NCBI GenBank assembly: GCA_003449495.1
Contig: DMHJ01000019.1
Coordinates: 1 to 5,306, forward strand
Length of the DNA: 5,306 bases
From: Clostridiales bacterium UBA8153
Lineage (GTDB): Bacteria; Bacillota; Sulfobacillia; UBA8153
Direction: 5' to 3'
The notes beneath the pieces were generated by a model, which searched no databases, was not told where the DNA came from, and saw nothing but the letters and a program-made list of their open reading frames with translations. How positions within the stretch are numbered: position 1 is the stretch's first letter; each line of letters opens with the position of its first letter. Made by a program: the position numbers and the translations under genes. Below, piece by piece: positions 1-5,306 of the stretch.

Positions 1-1
1 C

Positions 2-772
2 TGGGATACCGGCACCGGGACGTTTAGCACCTTTTCTTTTGCGCTGGTGGGAGAGACCATCCAGACAGAGGCCGGGCTCGTCCTCAGCCGCCATGTGCAG
101 ACGGCCGGCTTCTCGCTCGACCCCGCTCTGCGCACCGTTACCATCAGCCTGACCAGTGTGGGACCTTCAGGGATCTTTGAAGCCGGAGCCGGACTGCCCG
201 TCACTCTGACTAACCGGATCGCGTTACGGCAGCCTACCGTCGCGGCCGGCTCCGCCACCGTGACCAGGCTTTGGACCTTCGATGGGGATGCTGCCGGCTG
301 GTCCGCTTCCGTCCGGCCTCCCGCCGTGGCGGAAGTGGCTCTTGCCGATGGGTTTCCGCCGGGCAGCCTCCAGGGAAGGGTGAGTGGGCGGAACCGGGGC
401 CGGGATGCCAACATCACCTGGCAGTGGACAGGCAGCTTGGCCACCCTAGGCGTGCCGGCAGGCACCCGGGTGGTCGGGGCCCAGCTGGCACTATGGTGGC
501 GGGTGGCGGAATGGTACACCGGGGAGGAGGCCTCTTGGAGGGCTGTACTGGTGACTCCTGCCGGGCCGGTCGCACTGATCCCGGAACGGTCCGGGTATTC
601 CGTTGGAGAATGGGCGGAGGCGTCAGGGCCATACCAGGGCCTGGTCGTGGACGTTAATACTATTATCACGCTCCAGATCATCGCCAGCTTAGAAACGGGA
701 AACGCGGCCATGGCCGCGGCGACCTTGCGCTGGGACACCATCCGCCTAACGCTGGTGCACATTCCCCGCTGA
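2..772 (+). CDS. Minor-pilin-like (PilW-type) protein with extra C-terminal beta-sandwich-like domain, 5'-truncated by window
   Basis: The frame is open from base 2, so the true start and any prepilin leader lie upstream; a GTG at 47 is in frame but is probably internal. 256 residues are visible. Fragment residues 30-76 (FSLDPALRTVTISLTSVG, then TLTNRIALR) look like the closing strands of PilW/GspJ-type minor pilins, which often end in a 'LTTRVALRN'-like stretch. After that comes a separate module of about 165 residues opening with WTFDGDAAGW (bases 272-301). This W-x-F-D-x-D-x-x-G-W pattern is common at the start of lectin-like or carbohydrate-binding jelly-roll domains. The rest alternates hydrophobic strands (QLALWWRV, ASWRAVLVT, TIITLQIIASL, DTIRLTLVHI) with many Trp and no Cys. 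It ends at TGA 770-772, which shares one base with the next ATG. Role inferred: an exported pilus or pseudopilus component with a possible binding domain. The pilin assignment is moderate because the diagnostic N-terminus is not visible. Confidence 0.6.
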   Translation, partial: WDTGTGTFSTFSFALVGETIQTEAGLVLSRHVQTAGFSLDPALRTVTISLTSVGPSGIFEAGAGLPVTLTNRIALRQPTVAAGSATVTRLWTFDGDAAGWSASVRPPAVAEVALADGFPPGSLQGRVSGRNRGRDANITWQWTGSLATLGVPAGTRVVGAQLALWWRVAEWYTGEEASWRAVLVTPAGPVALIPERSGYSVGEWAEASGPYQGLVVDVNTIITLQIIASLETGNAAMAAATLRWDTIRLTLVHIPR

Positions 773-1929
773 TGGATGAGGTACCAGGTCGTGCGTCAAG
801 GGGTGTGAGAACACTGCGGCGTCAGGAAGGCGGCATCTTGGTCTTCATGCTCATGGTCATCGCCGTGCTCATGCTCTTTGGGGTCACGGCCTTGTCGGTG
901 AGCCTGAATGAATATGCGTTGGCCCACCGCCAGAGCCATTCCGTACAAGCTTTTTTCCTGGCCGAGGCCGGTATCGCCCACTCCATGGCCGCGCTACGGA
1001 GGGAGGGACGTGCCTCTCTGGGCAGGATTCCCCACACCGCCGGCAGTTTTCCGGAGCTGGGCACCTACGCCACGACCATCAGTGGACCCGATGCCGGCGG
1101 TCACTACCTGATCCGGTCTGAAGGTCGCGCGCGCGAGGTGACCCAGACCGTGCAGGCCCGGGTGTTGGTGCAGACACTTGACCATTTCCTCCAATACGGG
1201 CTCTGGGCGGGTGGTACGCTCACCGGCGACAAGAACGCGAACTTGACCTTTGTAGGCAACGTGCGGCTTGGCGGCAACTTGGAGAGCGACCATCACGTAC
1301 ATGCCCCCCGGGTGCGCGTGACCAGTGGCCATCTATCCCTAGGTGGGGTTATCGACGGCGCCATCTTGAATGACCCGGATAATCGCACGCACCTGGTGGC
1401 AGGTATCAACTATTCTGTCCATCAGAACGGTTTCCAGCTGCCCGATCCCTTCATCATCTTCGCCTATCGTGAGCAGGGCACCCCCCTCGCCGGTACCCGG
1501 GTGCGGGGAGGGTCGGGCGTGGCCGACCTGGATCATCCCCTGCTCCTGGAGAGCGGGAATATCGTTTACTGGGAACGCACCTCCGAGACTCACACCTTGC
1601 GCCTGAAAGACGGGATCCAGGGTAGCGGCATCTTGGTGGTCATCGGAGACCTTGAACTCCAAGACGACGTAAAGCCGGTGCCGGGTCCGGTGGCCATCCT
1701 GGTAACCGGGAACATCACCACCACCGGGGCCTCCCGGGATGTAGCGTTGGACGGGCTCCTCTATGCGGCAGGTACCATAGCAGGTATTCGCGACCTGACG
1801 GTGAACGGATCCGTGGTGGCCGGAGGGCTAGAACTACGCGGTGACCTGGACATACGGCAAGACCTCGCGGCATTGCCGCCCGGTCACACCCTGGTCACGG
1901 TGGTAGAGTGGTTCGCCCGGCCACGGTGA
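772..1929 (+). CDS. PilX-like pilus assembly protein with prepilin-type N-terminus and beta-rich passenger domain
   Basis: 385 residues. Residues 1-21 form a basic leader ending in Gly-Gly. A hydrophobic helix follows (about 22-44, ILVFMLMVIAVLMLFGV), then the amphipathic stretch LNEYALAHRQSHSVQAFFLAEAGIAHSMAAL (split here by position: about 45-75). The F-x-x-AEAG signature is typical of the PilX N-terminal family and of GspK-like minor pilins. The class-III prepilin Glu at +5 is absent, as is usual for PilX-like proteins. Residues 85-135 look like a short pilin-type beta domain. From about 140 to 365 the chain is Gly/Asn/Asp-rich with short repeating hydrophobic strands (NLTFVGNVRLGGNLES, LTVNGSVVAGGLELRGDLDI), which suggests a beta-solenoid or polymer-forming fold. 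The ATG overlaps the upstream TGA by one base and has no clear Shine-Dalgarno, so translational coupling is likely. Probable role: a minor pilin that primes or caps the T4P, with the passenger displayed outside the membrane. The family call is good; the function of the passenger is unknown. Confidence 0.72.
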   Translation: MDEVPGRASRGVRTLRRQEGGILVFMLMVIAVLMLFGVTALSVSLNEYALAHRQSHSVQAFFLAEAGIAHSMAALRREGRASLGRIPHTAGSFPELGTYATTISGPDAGGHYLIRSEGRAREVTQTVQARVLVQTLDHFLQYGLWAGGTLTGDKNANLTFVGNVRLGGNLESDHHVHAPRVRVTSGHLSLGGVIDGAILNDPDNRTHLVAGINYSVHQNGFQLPDPFIIFAYREQGTPLAGTRVRGGSGVADLDHPLLLESGNIVYWERTSETHTLRLKDGIQGSGILVVIGDLELQDDVKPVPGPVAILVTGNITTTGASRDVALDGLLYAAGTIAGIRDLTVNGSVVAGGLELRGDLDIRQDLAALPPGHTLVTVVEWFARPR

Positions 1930-1994
1930 GCAGAGAGAGCCCTCTGATCGCATACGTCATGGCGGACGACCTGAGCTGTCCTGGCGACTCAACT

Positions 1995-2000
1995 AGGAGG
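1995..2000 (+). promoter_or_regulatory. Ribosome binding site for pilM
   Basis: AGGAGG is a perfect Shine-Dalgarno core, but it lies 13 nt before the pilM ATG at 2014, longer than usual. The nearer ATG at 2001 directly abuts it and is in another frame. No in-frame start lies between the site and 2014, and the conserved PilM N-terminus (AVALDIGS) needs the 2014 frame, so 2014 is kept. Confidence 0.55.
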
Positions 2001-2013
2001 ATGGGCCTCGGTC

Positions 2014-3066
2014 ATGGTGGGCCGCGCTGCGGTAGCACTGGATATCGGCAGTGCCCAGATCAAGATCGTAGAAATGCGGAGGGGCAACCCGCCCAGGCTG
2101 GTTCGCTACCAGCTGTCCCCTACCCCCCGGGGAGCGGTCGAGGGTGGCGTAGTGAATAGGCCGGACGACTTGCATCAGGCCCTGCGCGACGCGTGGAAAG
2201 CCGGGCGCTTCCGCCGCCGGCGGGCGGTAACCACCATCACCGGGCAGAATCTTCTCTTCCGTCACGTGGAGTTCCCCCCCATGCCCAGGCATGAGGTCCA
2301 ACACGCCGTCCGCTGGCAGTTCAATCGGTTCTTTCAGCTGCCCTACGAGGAAGCTTTGGTGGACCACTGGGTCCTCCCCAGTGTCAAGCCCGGCGACCCG
2401 GTACGGGTAGCTGTAGTTGCCGTGCCCAAACAGCCGGTTTTCCAGTTCCTCGGCCACGTGCGCGAAGCCGGGGTCTTCCCGGACGGCCTGGATATGGAGG
2501 CATTGGCGGTGTTCCGGAGCGTACTGCTGGCCACGCCGGATGCGGCCACCGGTACCACGGCCTTGCTCGACCTGGGAGCCGGGGCCACCAACCTCAGCAT
2601 TTTCCACCAGGGAGTCCTGCAGGCCATCCGGGTGTTGCCTGTGGGGGGCAACCACCTGACCCGGGCCATCATGGCGGGCATGCGCGTCGACTACTACCAG
2701 GCCGAAGCCGCCAAACTGCGGACCGGTCTCGACCTGGAAGACCGGGAAATCTCAGGCTATCTTCTGCCAGTACGCGACCGCCTGTTTTCCGAAGTGACCA
2801 GGACTCTCAACTTCTACCTGGCAGAGCATCGCGACCAGCTCTTGGATTACGTGGCGATGGTCGGAGGGGGCGCTCTACTCGAAGGCATCGTGCCCCAGCT
2901 GGGCCAGTTTGTGAGTGAGGCGGTAAACCGCGTTGGTAAAGAGTTCAAGGTGGAGCTGGGCAACCCGCTCAAGCATTTAGCCGGACCCTTCGACAAAGAC
3001 CAGCTGAACGCCATCGGCCCGGTGCTAGGGGTGGCCGTGGGATTGGCTCTAGGAAGGATACGATAG
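2014..3066 (+). CDS. pilM: Type IV pilus assembly protein PilM, actin-like ATPase
   Basis: 350 residues, the usual length for PilM. The protein is cytoplasmic with no membrane segment. It belongs to the FtsA/actin-like ATPase fold. The phosphate-1 loop is ALDIGSAQIKIVEM (residues 8-21), the phosphate-2 loop is LLDLGAGATNLSIF (184-197) and the adenosine-binding segment is MVGGGALLEGI (282-292). All three keep their Asp/Gly residues, so ATP binding is probably intact. Residues 84-118, including EFPPMPRHEVQHAVRWQFNR, are characteristic of the PilM-specific subdomain. In characterised systems PilM binds the cytoplasmic N-terminal tail of PilN (an INLLP-type motif) and links the inner-membrane PilN/PilO platform to the pilus motor. 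That fits the gene order here, with pilN starting two bases after the pilM stop. The gap of 84 bp from the previous gene is short, and I see no convincing promoter in it, so co-transcription is likely. Confidence 0.95.
   Translation: MVGRAAVALDIGSAQIKIVEMRRGNPPRLVRYQLSPTPRGAVEGGVVNRPDDLHQALRDAWKAGRFRRRRAVTTITGQNLLFRHVEFPPMPRHEVQHAVRWQFNRFFQLPYEEALVDHWVLPSVKPGDPVRVAVVAVPKQPVFQFLGHVREAGVFPDGLDMEALAVFRSVLLATPDAATGTTALLDLGAGATNLSIFHQGVLQAIRVLPVGGNHLTRAIMAGMRVDYYQAEAAKLRTGLDLEDREISGYLLPVRDRLFSEVTRTLNFYLAEHRDQLLDYVAMVGGGALLEGIVPQLGQFVSEAVNRVGKEFKVELGNPLKHLAGPFDKDQLNAIGPVLGVAVGLALGRIR
3051..3057 (+). promoter_or_regulatory. Ribosome binding site for pilN supporting a TTG start
   Basis: AGGAAGG lies inside the last codons of pilM, 11 nt upstream of the TTG at 3069. 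It is the best argument for the non-ATG start. The only in-frame ATG downstream (3201) would remove the PilM-binding IDLLP motif and cut into the membrane segment. Confidence 0.5.
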
Positions 3067-3068
3067 CC

Positions 3069-3674
3069 TTGTCCAAAGTTGAGCGTGGCGGTAGGGCATA
3101 TCGTCGACGAAGGCTTGTTAAGAAGGATCCGATAGTCCGGGTCAAAATTGACCTCTTGCCCAAAGGGGCGCGCCGGATCGTCACCCGGCGGCATAAGTGG
3201 ATGGTGGTCCTCCTCGTCGGGGTGCTCATACTGGGCCCCGGCGCTTGGTACTGGCACCAGTTACGGGCGGGAGTAGCCAGGCTGGAACGCACCAAGGCGG
3301 AACTAGGGCAACACCTCGACCGGCTGGCACTCGTCTCTGAACTGGTAAATAGCCATGAAGCCCTCACCGCAAGACTAGGCACGCTCCAAGAGTTGCTGCA
3401 GACCCGGGACCGAGCCACCAGATTCACTTCCTACCTTTCGGAACTAGCCGCACTACTGCCGGGGGGAACGGTCTTGAGTGACATCTCCCTCGACCGGGAG
3501 CGACTGGCCGTGCGAGGGTACCTGGCCTCGTACGCCGAGGCCGCGGCTCTCCTGCGGGCCTTGGCGGCCTCCGAACACTTCACCCACCCCCGGCTGCGCT
3601 TCCTCTACCAGGAGACGGGTCGTCACCGTTTCGAGCTTACCGCCCAGCTCCGGCAAGGGACGGTGCCGAAATGA
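3069..3674 (+). CDS. pilN: Type IV pilus assembly protein PilN (TTG start)
   Basis: 201 residues, close to the usual PilN length. PilN is a bitopic inner-membrane protein that pairs with PilO and docks PilM. Residues 1-21 are very basic (YRRRRLVKK). VRVKIDLLP (23-31) corresponds to the INLLP-type motif by which PilN tails bind PilM. Residues 45-62 (MVVLLVGVLILGPGAWYW) form a single membrane helix, and 64-115 a predicted coiled coil. Residues 118-195 match the PilN ferredoxin-like domain: ELAALLPGGTVLSDISLDRERLAVRGYLASYAE (about 125-157, broken by loops) followed by a helix and closing strands. The basic stretch before IDLLP is longer than in many PilN proteins, whose motif lies nearer the start. 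TTG is chosen because it sits two bases after the pilM stop and follows a Shine-Dalgarno. The gene overlaps pilO by 4 bp. Assignment rests on position, topology and motif together. Confidence 0.88.
   Translation: MSKVERGGRAYRRRRLVKKDPIVRVKIDLLPKGARRIVTRRHKWMVVLLVGVLILGPGAWYWHQLRAGVARLERTKAELGQHLDRLALVSELVNSHEALTARLGTLQELLQTRDRATRFTSYLSELAALLPGGTVLSDISLDRERLAVRGYLASYAEAAALLRALAASEHFTHPRLRFLYQETGRHRFELTAQLRQGTVPK
3655..3660 (+). promoter_or_regulatory. Ribosome binding site for pilO
   Basis: AAGGGA ends 10 nt before the pilO ATG at 3671, within the 3' end of pilN. With the ATGA stop-start overlap it supports 3671 as the start. Confidence 0.4.
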
Positions 3675-4249
3675 GCAGGCTATCTACCCGCGAGAAAGTG
3701 CTCATCGCCATCTTGGCCGGCCTGCTGGTGGCCGTCTATGGCTTCCGTTACGTGTATGACCCCCTGATCACCAGGAGGCAGGAACTGCAGCTCGACGTGG
3801 CCTCGTTGCAACTCGAGCTGGCCATCCTCCTCCCCTGGGAGAACCGGGCACCGGAACTGGCGGGCATGGTAGCGGAGCTTGAGGCTGCGGTCGCAGAGGC
3901 AGAGGCGGCCGCAGCAGGTACCCCCCTCCCGCGTTTTCTGGAACAGCTGGAGGAGGCGGCCAGGGAAAGCCGGGTGATGCTACGCGGCACCATGCTGCAG
4001 AACGTGACCCCGGAAGCCGGTGGCCAGGTGAGCATCGAAGCCTTCGGGGCCTATGACCGACTACTCGCTTTCCTGTCCGGCCTGGAGGCAGAACCCCGGC
4101 TCCTGACCTTTACCGGCATTCGTCTGGTACACCAGGGCCAGGACTTGGCCACCATGGAGCTGAGCGCCGTCCTGCATAGCGGCGCCATTGACCCTCGCGC
4201 CCCGGCCGGGGGCGACCCCGCGCGCAACCCCATGCGGCCCGCGCGATAG
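3671..4249 (+). CDS. pilO: Type IV pilus assembly protein PilO
   Basis: 192 residues, typical for PilO. The order is a short cytoplasmic tail (MSRLSTREK), one membrane helix (about 10-27, VLIAILAGLLVAVYGFRY), and an Ala/Glu-rich coiled coil (about 34-82, with LVAELEAAVAEAEAAAA-like heptads). An extracytoplasmic ferredoxin-like domain follows (about 85-168), beginning LPRFLEQLEEAARESRV and containing the PilO-like stretch VSIEAFGAYDRLLAFLSGLE (split at the limit; 120-139). The last 20 residues (DPRAPAGGDPARNPMRPAR) are Pro/Arg-rich and probably disordered. The start ATG overlaps the pilN stop in an ATGA, so the two are translationally coupled, as expected for proteins that form a heterodimer. 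In Gram-negative systems pilP and pilQ follow; here neither does, and coding stops at an inverted repeat and then IS debris. Confidence 0.92.
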   Translation: MSRLSTREKVLIAILAGLLVAVYGFRYVYDPLITRRQELQLDVASLQLELAILLPWENRAPELAGMVAELEAAVAEAEAAAAGTPLPRFLEQLEEAARESRVMLRGTMLQNVTPEAGGQVSIEAFGAYDRLLAFLSGLEAEPRLLTFTGIRLVHQGQDLATMELSAVLHSGAIDPRAPAGGDPARNPMRPAR

Positions 4250-4429
4250 CCTGGGCCGACCCGCAGTGGCCGACCTTGCCGGGATCGGCCCAGATATCTC
4301 TACGTACCGGTGTAGGGGGTTGAAGGGCCGAGTCGGCGGTAAAGCCGGCGGTCACCGGGGCGGTCATGTCCCGGGAGCGATTGGACGGTGCCCGCGGGCG
4401 GCAGAGAGAGAGCACCGGTAGTAGACATC
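4250..4429. other. Non-coding spacer between pilO and the IS remnants
   Basis: No recognisable gene is seen in any frame of these 180 bases. One short + frame (ATG 4367 to TGA 4453, reading MSRERLDGARGRQREST...) is too short and lacks a credible Shine-Dalgarno. It runs into the IS605-like hairpin, so it could be the start of a gene cut by insertion, but nothing in it identifies a family. The stretch is GC-rich, with a short GA repeat (about 4403-4410). Confidence 0.5.
4251..4293 (+). terminator. Inverted repeat after pilO, possible weak terminator
   Basis: CTGGGCCGA (4251-4259) and TCGGCCCAG (4285-4293) are perfect 9-bp arms around a 25-nt loop, starting one base after the pilO stop at 4249. 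The position is right for the end of the pil transcript. There is no T-run afterwards (ATATCTCTACG), and the loop is long, so an intrinsic terminator is only a possibility. It could instead be a 3' stabilising hairpin. Confidence 0.3.
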
Positions 4430-4446
4430 ACCGGGCGACGCCCGGT
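4430..4446 (-). repeat. Right-end hairpin of an IS200/IS605-type element
   Basis: ACCGGGC-GAC-GCCCGGT is a perfect 7-bp stem with a 3-nt loop. On the - strand it lies at the very 3' end of the tnpB remnant; one of the open frames there ends in a TAA (4448-4446) that enters the stem. IS200/IS605 elements have no inverted terminal repeats and instead carry subterminal hairpins recognised by the Y1 transposase TnpA, and tnpB often stops just before the right-end hairpin. The match is by position and shape; I could not compare it with a known element. Confidence 0.5.
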
Positions 4447-4600
4447 TACCTGTGAAGAGGAAGCAAGGACCACCGGTCTCCCACACTCACCCAGCTAGGA
4501 CACCCTCCTAGCAGGCGTTCGGTTCCTGCTTCTACGCCCGCTGCCCGACCAGCCGGGTCTTACCCAGACTCCACCGGCTGTAACCGCCAGATTGGCGGCC
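4430..4600 (-). ncRNA. Possible omega-RNA (reRNA) scaffold relic at the tnpB 3' end
   Basis: TnpB nucleases use a guide RNA made from the 3' end of tnpB and the element's right end, with the guide read from the flanking DNA. Three perfect hairpins sit in this stretch: 4584-4598 (CCGCCA/TGGCGG arms, 3-nt loop), 4494-4512 (GCTAGGA/TCCTAGC arms, 5-nt loop) and 4430-4446 (7-bp stem, 3-nt loop). Compact stems here are what an omega-RNA scaffold needs. The adjoining tnpB is broken, so any RNA would be orphaned unless an intact relative acts in trans. This is inference from structure and place only. Confidence 0.3.
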
Positions 4601-4845
4601 AGGTTGCCCAAATTTGTGGCCGCGTTCAGCTCCGGTCCACGCTTACACCACACTATGCGCACACGTAAGAGGGCTCATCCCGGCAGAGATATCCTTGGCC
4701 GCTCCACAGGCGGAACCTAGCTTCCTTGACAGGAACCATTGGTCCGCCTTGACGATGCCGATTCCGGCCACTTCGCCTTGTGCTCCAACGTGTACCCCGC
4801 CCGTTGGCGCCAGGCCGCTGTGGTGAACTGCCTGGCACCGGCTCC
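4446..4845 (-). pseudogene. tnpB: Degenerate IS200/IS605-type TnpB (OrfB) C-terminal fragment
   Basis: Read on the - strand in three pieces. Piece A (about 4836-4768) gives ARQFTTAAWRQ...TLEHKAKW, like the TnpB segment '(A)ISDAGW..F...LEYKA.W'. After a frameshift, piece B (about 4759-4650) gives GIVKADQWFLSRKLGSACGA, matching 'VV.ADRWFPSSKTCSACGA' before the zinc ribbon. The first ribbon Cys is Gly here. A neighbouring frame then continues SYVCA-stop-CGVSVDR, with TAG at 4655-4653. After a further one-base slip, piece C (4635-4495) gives ELNAATNLGNLAANLAVTAG (4632-4573), the conserved 'D.NAA.NL' RuvC end, followed by an Arg-rich tail with RSRNRTP. The intact protein would be an RNA-guided nuclease; this copy cannot be made whole because of at least two frameshifts and a stop. 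The N-terminal half is missing at the junction with the IS66 remnant. No tnpA is visible. Confidence 0.8.
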
Positions 4846-5306
4846 CCAGGCTCCATACCGCGGGTACCGCCACCGCTACCCTATACTCCTTCGCGGTGCG
4901 GGCGCCCGGCCCGGGAGCATATGGACGTGCTGCCCGGACCTTCCGGCCCGGCGGTGCACACTGCCTGGGGTCCCGCCTTTGCCTATGACGGGCATCGCCA
5001 CACCCATCACCTCCGGGAGCTCGCCCTCCTGGTTGAGCAAGCCTGGGCCCGGGAGCTGGTCAACTTCCTGCTCGACAACAAACCAGCCGTGATATGGGCG
5101 GGTACCCCCACCGACCGCCGGGAGTCGGAAGAGTTGGCACGCCTGGCCAAGCGGTGCACCGGAGTGCTGGCCCACGGCCCGCCTTCTCCCGGCTACGCCC
5201 GGTCCTGCCAGCTGGCGCGGCAGACTCCTGCCAACGCCGGCCGAAGACTTACTCGGCCGGTCGGAACAGCACCTCCCCGCGGTGCTCGCCGGCAGGTACG
5301 ACTTCC
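4846..5306 (+). pseudogene. Degenerate IS66-family transposase C-terminal fragment, continues beyond window
   Basis: Read on + in several frames. About 4851-4895 in frame 3 gives LHTAGTATATLYSF, like 'WLHTA.T..LTLY' of IS66 (DDE_Tnp_IS66). A frameshift leads to frame 1 (about 4906-5190): AREHMDVLPGPSGPAVHTAW, then GPAFAYDGHRHTHHLRELA, matching 'G.LP.F.G..VHD.W.PY...CRHALCNAHHLREL'. The Asp of the VHD-x-W motif is Thr here and about four residues (the LCNA region) are missing. ELARLAKRCTGVLAHG follows. Frame 3 then gives CQRRPK (about 5232-5249, cf. RGRPKQS). Frame 2 from 5240 gives AEDLLGRSEQHLPAVLAGRY, like 'A.NLLDRL..H..AVL.FL.DFRVPFDNNQAERDLRM', whose end would lie past 5306. The N-terminal half is absent. 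It was a DDE-type cut-and-paste transposase; it is now dead by several frameshifts and a lost motif residue. The family call is firm; the exact left edge is not. Confidence 0.8.

Noticed and set aside
1122..1137. Alternating CG run (possible Z-DNA or regulatory site)
   Set aside because: It encodes Gly-Arg-Ala-Arg-Glu within the PilX-like gene and is explained by GC-rich codon use.
1930..2013. Possible promoter or terminator in the 84-bp gap before pilM
   Set aside because: No paired -35/-10 boxes and no hairpin with a T-run could be seen; only the Shine-Dalgarno is supported.
1908..2159. Open frame on + bridging the gap before pilM
   Set aside because: It overlaps the conserved PilM N-terminus in another frame, and its product has no recognisable features. 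The Shine-Dalgarno at 1995-2000 is better used by pilM.
1993..2655. Long - strand open frame of 220 codons opposite pilM
   Set aside because: It is antisense to a clear pilM with all ATPase motifs. Long antisense frames are common in GC-rich genes, and the product resembles no family I know.
4300..4380. GC-rich stretch with GGCGGTAAAGCCGGCGG, considered as a cyclic-di-GMP or other riboswitch because of the pilus context
   Set aside because: The conserved core pieces of the c-di-GMP aptamer are not present in order, and the stretch lies after the operon and not before a gene.
4643..4873. Apparent 76-residue - strand gene
   Set aside because: It is one surviving frame of the broken tnpB (it holds ADQWFLSRK...SACGA) plus out-of-frame sequence, not an independent gene.
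4739..5092. Apparent 117-residue + strand gene
   Set aside because: It is out of frame with the IS66 homology in the same bases and has no feature of its own.

Overview
This is a GC-rich bacterial window, roughly 60 % or more by eye. It carries the tail of a type IV pilus (T4P) assembly operon and then a stretch of decayed insertion sequences. The pilus operon has pilM-pilN-pilO in the classic order but no pilP or pilQ after pilO. That fits a cell without a secretin, such as a GC-rich, clostridial-type Bacillota. The taxonomic guess is inference from gene content and composition, and the missing pilP/pilQ could also result from the IS junction downstream of pilO.

Positions 2-4249, all on the + strand, read as one tightly packed transcription unit. 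First comes the 3' part of a minor-pilin-like protein (2-772) that carries an extra beta-sandwich-like C-terminal domain. Next is a PilX-like protein (772-1929), overlapping its neighbour by 1 bp, with a prepilin-type N-terminus and a large beta-rich passenger. After an 84-bp gap come pilM (2014-3066), pilN (TTG start, 3069-3674) and pilO (3671-4249, overlapping pilN by 4 bp). PilM is a cytoplasmic actin-like ATPase. PilN and PilO are bitopic membrane proteins that join PilM to the pilus machine. The two upstream proteins are probably minor pilins or pilus-tip proteins exported by the same machine.

Positions 4250-4429 hold no recognisable gene. A 9-bp inverted repeat starts one base after the pilO stop and may end the transcript.

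Positions 4430-5306 are a graveyard of mobile elements. On the - strand lies the C-terminal half of an IS200/IS605-type TnpB (about 4845 to 4446), broken by frameshifts and a stop. It ends in a perfect 7-bp hairpin that looks like the element's right end. On the + strand, abutting it head to head at about 4836-4850, is the C-terminal part of an IS66-type transposase. It is also frameshifted and runs off the window edge.

I saw no tRNA, rRNA, CRISPR array or recognisable riboswitch. The least ordinary items are the domain-decorated pilin-like proteins and the structured 3' end of the dead tnpB, which may preserve an omega-RNA (guide RNA scaffold) relic.
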